In this document: positions 24,512 through 33,036 of the stretch, in pieces
Position numbering within the stretch: position 1 is the first letter of the stretch
Layout of the letters: the number at the start of each line of letters is the position of its first letter
Source: Streptomyces thermolilacinus SPC6
GTDB taxonomy: Bacteria; Actinomycetota; Actinomycetes; Streptomycetales; Streptomycetaceae
Assembly (NCBI RefSeq): GCF_000478605.2
Contig: NZ_ASHX02000001.1
Location: forward strand, 3,573,895 to 3,637,894
Reading direction: 5' to 3'
DNA length: 64,000 nucleotides
Position numbers and translations under genes: made by a program
The notes under the pieces: model-generated
The model's input: only the letters and a program-made list of their open reading frames with translations
Told to the model about the DNA's origin: nothing
The model's database searches: none

Positions 24512-25887
24512 GCCTCCTGACCCCGCCAGCCGCCGACCCCGTACGGCACGACGCCGCCGCGCCCGTACGGCCCGGTGGCGCCGCCGATCCCGCACGCCCC
24601 GGCACCGACGTGCCGTACGACAACCGCTTCTCCGCCTTCGTGCACCGCACCAGCCGCGCGGGCGGGCTCGTCGTCCAGCCGCGCATGGGCTTCGCGGAGA
24701 TCCCCGTCATGCGCGACGGCCTCCTCGGTGTGCGCGCCGCCCGTGCCGCGTCCGTCGGCACCATCACCCTCGACAGCTACACCCGCGTCAACGACCACGA
24801 ATCGGCCCGCGAGGCCCTGCGCACCGGCGCCGAACTCAACGGCTTCCCACTCGTCGCGCACGGTGCCGACACGACCCGCGCCATGCTCGCCGGGGTCGCC
24901 GGGCCGGACTTCCCCGTCCAGGTGCGGCACGGCTCCGCCCTCCCGTACCCGCTGTTCGAGGCGATGGTCGAGGCGGGCATCGACGCCACCGAGGGCGGGC
25001 CCGTCTCGTACTGCCTGCCCTACAGCCGCGTCCCGCTCAGCGAGGCCGTCGACGCCTGGTCCCGCTGCTGCGAACTGCTCGCCTCGCAGGAGCTGCAGAT
25101 GCACCTGGAGAGCTTCGGCGGCTGCATGCTCGGCCAGCTCTGCCCGCCGAGCCTGCTCGTCGCGCTCAGCGTCCTGGAGGGCCTGTTCTTCGCCGAGCAC
25201 GGACTGCGCAGCATCTCCCTGAGCTACGCCCAGCAGACCCACGCGGGCCAGGACCTGGAGGCCCTCGCCGCGCTGCGCCGCCTCGCCGGGGAACGCCTCG
25301 GCGACCTCGACTGGCACGTCGTCCTCTACACGTACATGGGCGTCTACCCGCGCACCCCCGTCGGCTCGTTCCGCATCCTGGAGGACAGCGCCCGCCTCGC
25401 CGTCCGCAGCGGCACCGAACGGCTCATCGTCAAGACCCCGGCCGAGGCGCACCGCATCCCCACCGTCCAGGAGAACGTGGACGCGCTGGAGTTCGCCGCG
25501 TACGTCGCCGACGACGAGGCCCGCCACGGCAGGCCGCAGGAGCCCACCACGACCGGCGTGTACGAGGAGGCCCGGATGCTCGTGGACTCCACCCTGGAGC
25601 TCGCGCCGACCGTCGGCGCCGCCCTCGTCCGCGCCTTCGCCCGGGGCCACCTCGACGTGCCGTACTGCCTGCACCTCGACAACGCCAACCGCGCCCGCGC
25701 CTACGTCGATCCGGCCGGGCTGCTCCGCTGGCGCGACCCGGGCGCCATGCCCGTCACCGCCGACCCGGCCGCGGGACGCGACCCGCTGTCCGCGCAGGGC
25801 CTCATCGACATGCTCGGCTACAACGAGCGCCGCTTCGACCGCGAGCAACTGACCCGCGTCAACCACCCGCAGGGGAGCCTGACATGA
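24508..25887 (+). CDS. glmE: Glutamate (methylaspartate) mutase, catalytic subunit E
   Basis: A 459-residue TIM-barrel subunit. Substrate-binding residues known from the Clostridium cochlearium enzyme all have counterparts: Arg59 (Q-P-R-M-G-F), Arg93 (S-Y-T-R-V-N), Arg140 (V-R-H-G-S), Glu162, Tyr168 and Tyr172 (T-E-G-G-P-V-S-Y-C-L-P-Y). It is therefore predicted to be a true glutamate mutase. An extra ~30-residue Pro/Ala-rich N-terminus is present. The gene overlaps glmS and the next gene by 4 bases each. In Streptomyces this enzyme supplies 3-methylaspartate for specialised metabolites such as vicenistatin-type macrolactams. Confidence 0.92.
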   Translation: MSLLTPPAADPVRHDAAAPVRPGGAADPARPGTDVPYDNRFSAFVHRTSRAGGLVVQPRMGFAEIPVMRDGLLGVRAARAASVGTITLDSYTRVNDHESAREALRTGAELNGFPLVAHGADTTRAMLAGVAGPDFPVQVRHGSALPYPLFEAMVEAGIDATEGGPVSYCLPYSRVPLSEAVDAWSRCCELLASQELQMHLESFGGCMLGQLCPPSLLVALSVLEGLFFAEHGLRSISLSYAQQTHAGQDLEALAALRRLAGERLGDLDWHVVLYTYMGVYPRTPVGSFRILEDSARLAVRSGTERLIVKTPAEAHRIPTVQENVDALEFAAYVADDEARHGRPQEPTTTGVYEEARMLVDSTLELAPTVGAALVRAFARGHLDVPYCLHLDNANRARAYVDPAGLLRWRDPGAMPVTADPAAGRDPLSAQGLIDMLGYNERRFDREQLTRVNHPQGSLT

Positions 25888-26855
25888 GCGACGCCCTCAC
25901 CCTGACCCGCCCGGCCGCCACTCTGGAGGGCGTGCGCGCCCGCGGGGCCGTCCGCGCGGTCGTCAGCCGCGGCATCCGGGGCCTGTCCCTGCGCGGCGCC
26001 GACGGCACCTGGACCGGCCTGGACACGGACGTGGCGCGCGCGGTCGCCGCCGCCGCGCTGGGCGACCCGGACGCCGTCGAGTGGCTGCCCTCCGACCCCG
26101 CCGGACGGCTGGACCCGCTGCGCGCCGGGGACGCCGACCTGACCGTCTGCAACCTGACCTGGACGCTCGGCCGCGAAGCCGCCTGGCCGGTCCTCTTCGC
26201 CGGGGTGACCTGCTACGACGGCGAGGGCTTCCTCGTCCGCCAAGGCAGCGGCGTCGAACACCCCGAGGACCTGCACGGCAAGCGCCTCGCCGTGCAGGCG
26301 GGCACCACCAGCGCCGCCAACCTCGCCGCCTGGTACGGCCCGCGCGGCCTGGCCGTCGAGCCCGTCGCGTACCCGACACCCGCCGAGACCCTCGCCGCGT
26401 ACGCGAGCGGCGACTGCGCGGCGTACGTCCTGGACCGCACCGCCCTCGCCGGGGAGCGGGCCGCGCTGCCCGACCCGGAGGCCCACGTCATCCTCGACGC
26501 GGCCATCTCCCGCGAACCGATGGCCGCCGCCGTACGCGACGACGACGCCGACTGGTACCGGCTGTGCCGCTGGGTGCTCCAGCTCCTCGTCGCCGCCGAA
26601 CACCACGCCGACGAGGCCGAGCGGGGCCCGGGAGGGAGGGCCGAAGGGCTCGCCGAGGCCGCCCGGCTGGCAGGCCGGCACGGCCCCTCGCTCGGACTCG
26701 ACGAGGGCTGGGCGGCGCGGGTGCTCGACGCGACCGGCACGTACGGCGACATCTACGAGCGCAACCTCGGCGCCGCGTCCGGCCTCGGCGTGCCGCGCGG
26801 ACTCAACGAACTGTGGACCAGAGGCGGACTGCACTTCGCCGTCCCGCTGGTCTGA
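25884..26855 (+). CDS. AapJ-like amino-acid binding protein without signal peptide
   Basis: A 323-residue protein with the family-3 solute-binding fold, closest in pattern to AapJ-type general amino-acid binding proteins: G-L-D-T-D-V-A-R-A-V-A, L-T-V-C-N-L-T-W-T-L-G-R, Y-D-G-E-G-F-L-V, V-Q-A-G-T-T-S-A-A-N-L-A and I-S-R-E-P-M. The N-terminus (M-S-D-A-L-T-L-T-R-P) has no signal or lipobox, and no ABC permease or ATPase is nearby, so it should stay in the cytoplasm. It overlaps the mutase E gene by ATGA. It may act as an enzyme (compare cyclohexadienyl dehydratases, which arose from this fold), a ligand sensor or a carrier. Confidence 0.82.
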   Translation: MSDALTLTRPAATLEGVRARGAVRAVVSRGIRGLSLRGADGTWTGLDTDVARAVAAAALGDPDAVEWLPSDPAGRLDPLRAGDADLTVCNLTWTLGREAAWPVLFAGVTCYDGEGFLVRQGSGVEHPEDLHGKRLAVQAGTTSAANLAAWYGPRGLAVEPVAYPTPAETLAAYASGDCAAYVLDRTALAGERAALPDPEAHVILDAAISREPMAAAVRDDDADWYRLCRWVLQLLVAAEHHADEAERGPGGRAEGLAEAARLAGRHGPSLGLDEGWAARVLDATGTYGDIYERNLGAASGLGVPRGLNELWTRGGLHFAVPLV

Positions 26856-26896
26856 CCTCACCCACCCCGTCCACCCCCGTGTGAGAGGACCCCCCT

Positions 26897-27955
26897 ATGA
26901 GTACGGAGACACGCTCCGCGAGCACCGAGCTGAAAGGATCGATCGAGCTCACCGCGGCGATGATCCTGTCCGGCACGCTCGGCATCTTCGTCGTCGAGTC
27001 GGGCGCTTCGCCCTTCAACGTCGTCTTCTTCCGCTGCCTGTTCGGCGCGGTCGCCCTCGGCCTCTACTGCCTGGTCCGCGGCTTCTTCAAGAACCACGGC
27101 TTCACCCCGAAGAAGGTCGGCCTGGCCGCCCTGGGCGGTGTCTTCATCGTCTTCAACTGGGCGTTCCTCTTCGAGTCGTACGAGTCGACCTCGATCACCG
27201 TGGCGACCGTCGTCTACCACACGCAGCCGTTCTACGTGATGCTGCTCGGCGCGGTCCTGTTCCGCGACAAGATCACCGCGACGAAGCTCGGCTGGCTCGT
27301 CGTCGCGTTCGCCGGCCTGGTCCTCGTCGCCGGGGTGTCCCTGTCCGACTTCCAGGACGGCGACAAGAGCGGCTACCTCGCCGGGCTCGGCCTGGCCCTG
27401 CTCGCCGCCGTGTTCTACGCCCTGTCCACCGTCATCACCAAGCGTGTCACCGGCGTGAAGCCGCACCTCGTGGCGCTGATCCAGGTCGTGCTCGGCATCC
27501 CGCTGCTGGCGCCGTTCGCCGCGTTCGGCGAGATGGGCGGCATGGGCGCCGACTGGGGCTGGCTGATCGGCCTGGGCCTGATCCACACGTGCCTCATGTA
27601 CGTGCTGATGTACTCCTCGTACCAGAAGCTGCCCACCGCGAAGATCGCCGTCCTGGCCTTCGTCTACCCGGCCGTCGCCATGCTCTGCGACTGGGCCGTG
27701 TACGGGCACAGCATCACCCTGCTCCAGGCGCTCGGCATCCCGCTCATCGTCGGGGCGAGCCTCGGTGTGAACCTCGGCTGGACCTTCGGCCCGCGCCGTG
27801 CCGCCGCCGAGCCGGCCGCCGACAAGCCCGCGGCCGGTGCCGCCGACAAGGCCGCCGACAGCGCTTCCTCCTCCGCACCGCTGCCGTCCGGGGCCCGGAC
27901 CACGGCCGGGACCACCGACGCAGCCGACAAGATCACGATTGGAGAGTCGCGATGA
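26897..27955 (+). CDS. DMT/EamA-family transporter
   Basis: A 352-residue membrane protein with ten hydrophobic segments arranged as two EamA repeats (first from residue ~15, second from ~160, V-F-Y-A-L-S-T-V-I-T-K). It ends in a ~50-residue Ala/Lys/Asp-rich soluble tail that is unusual for the family. EamA proteins export amino acids and small metabolites. It starts 41 bases after the binding-protein gene and ends overlapping the semialdehyde-dehydrogenase gene (ATGA), so it is part of the same operon and likely exports the product. Confidence 0.88.
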   Translation: MSTETRSASTELKGSIELTAAMILSGTLGIFVVESGASPFNVVFFRCLFGAVALGLYCLVRGFFKNHGFTPKKVGLAALGGVFIVFNWAFLFESYESTSITVATVVYHTQPFYVMLLGAVLFRDKITATKLGWLVVAFAGLVLVAGVSLSDFQDGDKSGYLAGLGLALLAAVFYALSTVITKRVTGVKPHLVALIQVVLGIPLLAPFAAFGEMGGMGADWGWLIGLGLIHTCLMYVLMYSSYQKLPTAKIAVLAFVYPAVAMLCDWAVYGHSITLLQALGIPLIVGASLGVNLGWTFGPRRAAAEPAADKPAAGAADKAADSASSSAPLPSGARTTAGTTDAADKITIGESR

Positions 27956-29037
27956 CTCCTGGCACCACCACCCTCGAGGCCACCGGCACCGCCGGGGCCA
28001 CCGTCCCCCCGCGCGTCGCCATCGTCGGCGCCACCGGCGCCGTCGGCAGCACGCTCATGGAGCTGATGGAGTCGCGCGGCTTCCGCTACGGCGAGCTGCA
28101 CCTGGTCGCCTCCTCCCGCTCGGCGGGCCGCGTCCTGACCGTCGGGGAGCGCGAGTACACGGTCGTCGCCGTCGAGGACTTCGACTTCTCCCGCGTGGAC
28201 GTCGCGTTCTTCTCCGCCGGTACGGCCGTCAGCGAGAAGTGGGTGCCCGTCGCCACCGAGGCGGGCGCGCTCGTCATCGACAACACGATCGCCTTCCGCA
28301 TGGACCCGGACACGCCGCTGGTCGTGCCGCAGGTCAACGCCCACGAGCTGGACCGGCGCCCCGCCTCGGGGATCGTCGCCAACCCGAACTGCTCGACCAT
28401 CCCGCTCGTACGGCTGCTGCGCGGCGTCGAGGACCGCTGGGGCGTCCGCAACGCGGTCGTCAGCACCTACCAGGCCGCCTCCGGCCTCGGCTACTCCGGT
28501 GTGGAGGAGCTCCAGGAGTCCAGCCGGGCCGCCCTCCAGGGCCCCGACGCCGACTTCGAGGCGACCCACTTCCGCCCGACGCTCGCCTTCAACGTCATCC
28601 CGAAGATCGACCGCTTCCTCGACTCCGGCTTCACGCTGGAGGAGGAGAAGATGCTCCGCGAGTCCCGCAAGATCCTCGGCCTGCCGCACCTGGACGTCAC
28701 CACCACCTGCGTCCGCGTGCCCGTCGCCAACTGCCACTCCGAGGCCGTGTACGTGGAGTGCCAGGAGCCCGTGGACCGCGCCGAGCTGGTCCGGCTCCTC
28801 GCCGCCCTCCCGGAGGTCCGGGTCCACGACGAGGAGACCATCAGCGCGTTCCCGACGCCGGCCGTGGTGGACAGCTCCGACATCGTCCACGTCGGGCGGG
28901 TCCGCGTCACGCAGAACAACCCGCGCGCGTTCTGGCTGTGGCTCGTCGCCGACAACCTCCGCATCGGCGCCGCCCTCAACGCCCTCCAGATCGGCGAGGA
29001 GCTCGTCGCCCGCGGCACCCTGGAGGGCAGGCCGTGA
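27952..29037 (+). CDS. asd: Aspartate-semialdehyde dehydrogenase homologue
   Basis: A 361-residue NADP-dependent dehydrogenase that reduces an acyl phosphate to a 4-semialdehyde. The Rossmann motif G-A-T-G-A-V-G-S is at residues 26-33, the catalytic Cys at 147 (N-P-N-C-S-T) and the S-T-Y-Q-A-A-S-G-L-G block around 171-180. All core elements are intact. It overlaps both neighbours (ATGA before, GTGA after). In this cluster the natural substrate may be 3-methylaspartyl phosphate rather than aspartyl phosphate; that is inference from the mutase genes upstream. Confidence 0.92.
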   Translation: MTPGTTTLEATGTAGATVPPRVAIVGATGAVGSTLMELMESRGFRYGELHLVASSRSAGRVLTVGEREYTVVAVEDFDFSRVDVAFFSAGTAVSEKWVPVATEAGALVIDNTIAFRMDPDTPLVVPQVNAHELDRRPASGIVANPNCSTIPLVRLLRGVEDRWGVRNAVVSTYQAASGLGYSGVEELQESSRAALQGPDADFEATHFRPTLAFNVIPKIDRFLDSGFTLEEEKMLRESRKILGLPHLDVTTTCVRVPVANCHSEAVYVECQEPVDRAELVRLLAALPEVRVHDEETISAFPTPAVVDSSDIVHVGRVRVTQNNPRAFWLWLVADNLRIGAALNALQIGEELVARGTLEGRP

Positions 29038-30152
29038 GCGCACCCGCCGTCCTCAAGTTCGGCGGGTCCAGCTTCCGCACACTCGCCGCGTACGGAGACC
29101 TCGCGCGGGCGCTCAGCGACCGGATCGAGCGCGAGGGGACCCGGCTCGTCGTGGTCGTCAGCGGCCAGCCCGGTGAGACCGAGCAGTTCCGCGAGCGCCT
29201 CAACCAGGTCAACCCGCACCCAGAGGACGAGACCGTCGCCGGGCTGCTGACCCTCGCCGACACGATCGGCGCCCAGCTGCTGTCCACCGCGCTCAACCGG
29301 GTCGGACGCACCGCGACCGTCCTCGCCGGACACCAGCTGGGCCTGGTCACCAACTCCAACTTCATGTGGGCCCGCCTCGAACACACCGACCCCGAGCCGC
29401 TGCGCACCGCGCTGCGCGACCACGAGGTGGTCGTCGTGCCGGGCGGGCAGGCCGCCGACGCGCAGGGCCGCCCGACGTGGCTCGGCAAGAACAGCTCCGA
29501 CCTGTCGGCGGTGGCGGTCGCCGCGGCCGTCGGCGCCGACCGCTGCGAGATCCACTCCGACGTGGACGGCATCTACAGCACCGACCCGCACCTGGTGAGC
29601 GGCACCCGGCTGCTGAAGGAGGTCTCGTACAACATCGCCGCGCTGATGTCCCTGTACGGGGCGAAGGTGCTGCACCGCAGGGCCGTGCGGCTGGCGCAGA
29701 AGCACCGCGTGGAGATCGTCTGCCGCCTCAACCGGGCGCCGTTCACGATCGGTTCGGTCATCGGCACGGGCGGTACGGAGGCGTCGGCGGTGGTGCTCAA
29801 CCAGCGCTCCGTCGCCCTGTCGTACGACTCCGACGCCGAAGCCGACCAGGCGTTCAACGCCTTCCACAACGCGAACATCGACACGATCCGCCTCACCACC
29901 GGGCCGCGGGTGGCCGTCATCGGCGGCTTCGTGGACCTGGAGGAGTTCCAGCGCCGCAACGGCCTGACCCCCGGCACGTACGCGGGTGTCCCCGTCACGG
30001 CCCTGCGCGGCAGCAAGGTCGCCACGCACCTCGCGCCGGGCGAGGACGCCGCCCTGCACCTGGCGCAGTGGCTGCACGACCGCCTCCAGGACCCCGACGC
30101 GCCGCTGCCCGAGCCCGAATCCGACTCCATACCCGTACTAGAGGGAGTGTGA
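29034..30152 (+). CDS. Aspartokinase homologue with altered substrate motifs
   Basis: A 372-residue amino-acid kinase. K-F-G-G-S-S (residues 8-13) and the nucleotide loop S-D-V-D-G-I-Y-S-T-D-P (175-185) are those of aspartokinase, and a C-terminal ACT-like region follows. Two substrate-side motifs differ from normal enzymes: the usual S-T-G-E is L-A-D-T (74-77) and the usual G-R-G-G-S-D is G-K-N-S-S-D (151-156). The length is also shorter than typical ~420-residue LysC. This suggests a specialised acid substrate, plausibly 3-methylaspartate. The GTG start overlaps the asd stop as GTGA. Confidence 0.88.
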   Translation: MSAPAVLKFGGSSFRTLAAYGDLARALSDRIEREGTRLVVVVSGQPGETEQFRERLNQVNPHPEDETVAGLLTLADTIGAQLLSTALNRVGRTATVLAGHQLGLVTNSNFMWARLEHTDPEPLRTALRDHEVVVVPGGQAADAQGRPTWLGKNSSDLSAVAVAAAVGADRCEIHSDVDGIYSTDPHLVSGTRLLKEVSYNIAALMSLYGAKVLHRRAVRLAQKHRVEIVCRLNRAPFTIGSVIGTGGTEASAVVLNQRSVALSYDSDAEADQAFNAFHNANIDTIRLTTGPRVAVIGGFVDLEEFQRRNGLTPGTYAGVPVTALRGSKVATHLAPGEDAALHLAQWLHDRLQDPDAPLPEPESDSIPVLEGV

Positions 30153-30157
30153 CCGAC

Positions 30158-31207
30158 ATGACCACCACCGCCGACCGTCCGCTCGCGCCCGCCGCGGACC
30201 GGAGCACCGTGGCGGTGCCCACCTTCGCCGAGATCCGTCTGCCCGACGAGGTCCGGGACGCGCTCGGCACGGCGCTCACCGCCGTCGGCGACCCGACGAC
30301 GGACATCGACCACGCGATGACCCGCTACCACCAGGCGTTCGCCGCGCTGCCGACCGGGCTGCTCCAGCAGCTCATCGACTTCGGCCGCCACATCGACGCG
30401 CCCGGCGTCGCCCTGGTGGACAACCTGCCCGTGGACCCCGAGCTGCCGGACACCCCGGACGACGGCGGCCCCGCCCGGGGCAAGGCCACGTTCGTCGCGG
30501 AGGGCGTCCTGCTGGGGCTGAGCGGCCTGCTGGGCGAACCGATCGGTGTCACCACCGAGAAGGCCGGCCGCCTCGTCCACGACGTGATCCCCGTCCAGGG
30601 CGGCGCCCGCACGCAGACCAACCAGGGCTCGGAGGTGTTCCTCAACTTCCACAGCGACATCACGCACGACGTGATCGGCCGGTACGACATCGCCAACCCG
30701 GACTTCCTGGTCCTGAGCTGTGTGCGCGCCGACCACGAGGGCATCGCCATGACCAGTTACGCCGACGCCCGCGACATCTCGGCGGCGCTCGAACCGGAGG
30801 TGCTGGAGACGCTGCGCTCCCCGCTGTTCCGGCTCAACGCGCCGGGCAGCTACACCCGCGACGTCGCCGGTGACACCGAGGTCCTCTCCGACCCGGTCCC
30901 GCTGATCAGCGGCGCGGGCGAGTACCCGGAGATCGTGATCTCCGCGAACGGCGTACGGGCCCTCACCAGCGGCGCCGAGGCCGCCCTGTCCCGCCTCCAG
31001 GAGGTCTGCCGGGCCGTGTCCCACACGGTACGGCTCCGCCCGGGGCAGGCCCTGCTGATCAACAACCGCAAGGGCGTCCACGCCCGGTCCACGTTCACGG
31101 CCCGCTACGACGGCCGCGACCGCTGGCTGCAGCGCACCTACGTCCGCCGCAACCTGTGGGACATCCGCTACCGCGTCACCCCGGACAACCGCCGGGTGCA
31201 CTTCTGA
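30158..31207 (+). CDS. Fe(II)/2-oxoglutarate dioxygenase, clavaminate-synthase type
   Basis: A 349-residue amino-acid oxygenase of the TauD/clavaminate synthase group (relatives include VioC- and AsnO-type beta-hydroxylases). The iron ligands are H165-S-D167 in N-F-H-S-D-I-T-H-D and the distal His308 in N-N-R-K-G-V-H-A-R. The 2-oxoglutarate Arg is among R-D-R-W-L-Q-R-T-Y-V (320-329). It follows the kinase gene by 5 bases. The ATG at 30158 is used since GAGGGAG is 10 bases upstream; a GTG at 30149 is possible but too near that site. It probably hydroxylates the pathway amino acid. Its 3' end overlaps the convergent SGNH gene by 40 bases. Confidence 0.9.
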   Translation: MTTTADRPLAPAADRSTVAVPTFAEIRLPDEVRDALGTALTAVGDPTTDIDHAMTRYHQAFAALPTGLLQQLIDFGRHIDAPGVALVDNLPVDPELPDTPDDGGPARGKATFVAEGVLLGLSGLLGEPIGVTTEKAGRLVHDVIPVQGGARTQTNQGSEVFLNFHSDITHDVIGRYDIANPDFLVLSCVRADHEGIAMTSYADARDISAALEPEVLETLRSPLFRLNAPGSYTRDVAGDTEVLSDPVPLISGAGEYPEIVISANGVRALTSGAEAALSRLQEVCRAVSHTVRLRPGQALLINNRKGVHARSTFTARYDGRDRWLQRTYVRRNLWDIRYRVTPDNRRVHF

Positions 31208-31923
31208 CCGTCACGGGGGTGGGCCGGTCCGTAGGGGCCGCCCCACCCCCAGGTCTCGTACAGCGCCCGGGCGAAGGCGGCGGCCAGCTTGTGCTCGCCC
31301 GCCGGGCCCGGGTGCGTGCCGTCGTACGTGTCCGCCCGCAGGTCGTACCCGGCGGGCGGCGCGGCCACGACCAGCGGTGAGCGCGGCGTGGACAGCTCGG
31401 CGGCCGTCGCCGCGAGGAGGCCGTTGAAGCGGGCGCACTCCGCCGCGAACGGCGGCTCCTCCTCGGCCCGGACGTTCGGGATGACCGGCAGCAGCACCGC
31501 CCGCACGTCCGGGTTGGCGGCGCGGGCCGCCGCCAGGAACGCGCGGACGTTCTCCGTCGTCTGGTCGCTGTTGGTGTAGAAGCCCAGGTCGATCAGGCCG
31601 AGCGACACGAGGAGCGTGTCCGCCCCGGTCGCCGCGACGGCGCCCCCGACGAGCGGCGCCATGTGCAGCCAGCCCTCGCCCCATCCCGCCAGATGCGCCC
31701 GCGCCCCCGCGGGGAACGACGGGTCCGCGTACGCCGTGGACACCGGGGCGCCCGCCTCGTGGTCGTACAGCGTCGAGCGGGGGCCGACGATCGCGTACCC
31801 GCCGGGGCCGAAGGACGCCTCAAGGTGCTGCCACATGCGGTAACGCCAGGTGTGCTCGCCCGCGCTGCCGATGGTCATGGAGTCGCCGACGAACATGAAC
31901 CTGGGACGCATGGCCGCCATCAT
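31168..31923 (-). CDS. SGNH/GDSL hydrolase (cytoplasmic type)
   Basis: A 251-residue hydrolase. Block I is F-V-G-D-S-M-T-I-G near residue 11, block III is L-G-L-I-D-L-G near 107 (Asp/Leu where many have G-x-N-D), and block V is D-G-T-H-P-G-P-A-G near 205 with catalytic Asp and His. No signal peptide is visible, unlike the SGNH esterase at 12451. Starts at 31923, 31920 or 31911 (M-R-P-R-F-M-F-V-G-D-S) are all possible; none has a good ribosome site. The last 13 codons lie antisense to the end of the dioxygenase gene. Confidence 0.85.
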   Translation of the reverse strand: MMAAMRPRFMFVGDSMTIGSAGEHTWRYRMWQHLEASFGPGGYAIVGPRSTLYDHEAGAPVSTAYADPSFPAGARAHLAGWGEGWLHMAPLVGGAVAATGADTLLVSLGLIDLGFYTNSDQTTENVRAFLAAARAANPDVRAVLLPVIPNVRAEEEPPFAAECARFNGLLAATAAELSTPRSPLVVAAPPAGYDLRADTYDGTHPGPAGEHKLAAAFARALYETWGWGGPYGPAHPRDGQKCTRRLSGVTR

Positions 31924-31971
31924 GGCCGGTGGGCGGCGCCCGACGCCACGTGACCATGGACACTGGACGGC

Positions 31972-32991
31972 ATGGCCTCCCTCCGCGCGTCCACCGTCCT
32001 CGCAGCGGCTCTCCTCCTGTCGGCGGTCACCGTACCGACCGCCTCAGCCGACGACCCCGACGGCTTCACGCTCCAGGACCCCCGCATTACCGAGTCCAGC
32101 GGCCTCGCCGCGAGCCGCGCGCACCCCGGCGTGTACTGGACGCACAACGACCAGGACGAGCCGCGCGTCTTCGCCGTGGACGGGCGCACCGGAGAGACCG
32201 TCGCGACAGTCACCCTGCGCGGCGTCGGCAGGCCCCGCGACATGGAGGCGATCTCCGTCGGCCCCGACGGGTACGTCTACGTCGGCGACATCGGGGACAA
32301 CCTCAACGGCTCCTGGAGCCATGTGTGGATCTACCGCTTCCGCGAGCCGGAGCGGCTGCGCGACCAGGCCGTGGACGCCACGCAGTACACGGTCCGGTAC
32401 GAGGACGGGCCGCGTGACGCGGAGGCGCTGATGGTCCACCCGCGCACCGGCCGCGTCTACATCGCGTCGAAGAACGAGGAGGGCGGCGGCCTGTACGAGG
32501 GCCCGGCCAAGCTGTCCGCGAAGGGCGCCAACGTGTTCCGGCGGGTCGGGGAGGTGCCGTGGGTGACGGACGGCGCGTTCTCGCCGGACGGGACGCGGCT
32601 GGTGCTGCGCGGTTACTTCAGCGCGCGCGGCTACGCCTGGAAGGACGGGCGGCTGGGCCCCGACGACCGGGTGCGGGCGCCGGTCCTGGCCCAGTCGGAG
32701 TCGGTGACGTACACGCTGGACGGCTCGGCGCTGCTGTTCGGCACGGAGGGCGAGCGCGCCCGGGTCGCGCGGGTCCCGGTGGAGGGCACGGGCGCGGCCC
32801 CGTCCCCGTCGGGAGGTTCCGGTACGGGCACGGGGCCGGGGGCGGCGTCCGGGGGCGGCGCGGGGGACGGCCGGGGGGACGGCGCGGAGGGCGGCGGGTC
32901 GGCCTACACGCTGGGCCTGGTCGCGCTGGGCGCGGCACTGCTGCTGGGCCTGCGCAGGCTGCGCGGCAGGGGCGGGGCGTCCGGGGAGTGA
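31972..32991 (+). CDS. Secreted, membrane-anchored beta-propeller-like protein
   Basis: A 339-residue precursor with a Sec signal (residues 1-26, ending A-S-A-D-D). The central ~220 residues contain repeated beta-propeller-like strings (S-S-G-L-A-A-S-R, V-Y-W-T-H-N-D-Q-D-E, M-E-A-I-S-V-G-P-D-G-Y-V-Y-V-G-D-I-G-D-N, D-A-E-A-L-M-V-H-P, T-D-G-A-F-S-P-D-G-T). A Gly/Ser-rich linker leads to a C-terminal transmembrane helix with a basic tail (L-R-R-L-R-G-R-G), so it is held on the outer face of the membrane. The function is unknown; it diverges from the SGNH gene by 48 bases. Confidence 0.75.
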   Translation: MASLRASTVLAAALLLSAVTVPTASADDPDGFTLQDPRITESSGLAASRAHPGVYWTHNDQDEPRVFAVDGRTGETVATVTLRGVGRPRDMEAISVGPDGYVYVGDIGDNLNGSWSHVWIYRFREPERLRDQAVDATQYTVRYEDGPRDAEALMVHPRTGRVYIASKNEEGGGLYEGPAKLSAKGANVFRRVGEVPWVTDGAFSPDGTRLVLRGYFSARGYAWKDGRLGPDDRVRAPVLAQSESVTYTLDGSALLFGTEGERARVARVPVEGTGAAPSPSGGSGTGTGPGAASGGGAGDGRGDGAEGGGSAYTLGLVALGAALLLGLRRLRGRGGASGE

Positions 32992-33036
32992 GGTCCGGTG
33001 GCCGGACGCCCCGGTGGCCGGGCGCCCGGCGGTGGC

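Noticed and set aside
27952..30152. Asd and aspartokinase as the ordinary lysine/threonine pathway pair
   Set aside because: The usual actinobacterial order is lysC then asd with long-form LysC; here the order is reversed, the kinase is short with altered motifs, and the neighbours are glutamate mutase and an oxygenase.
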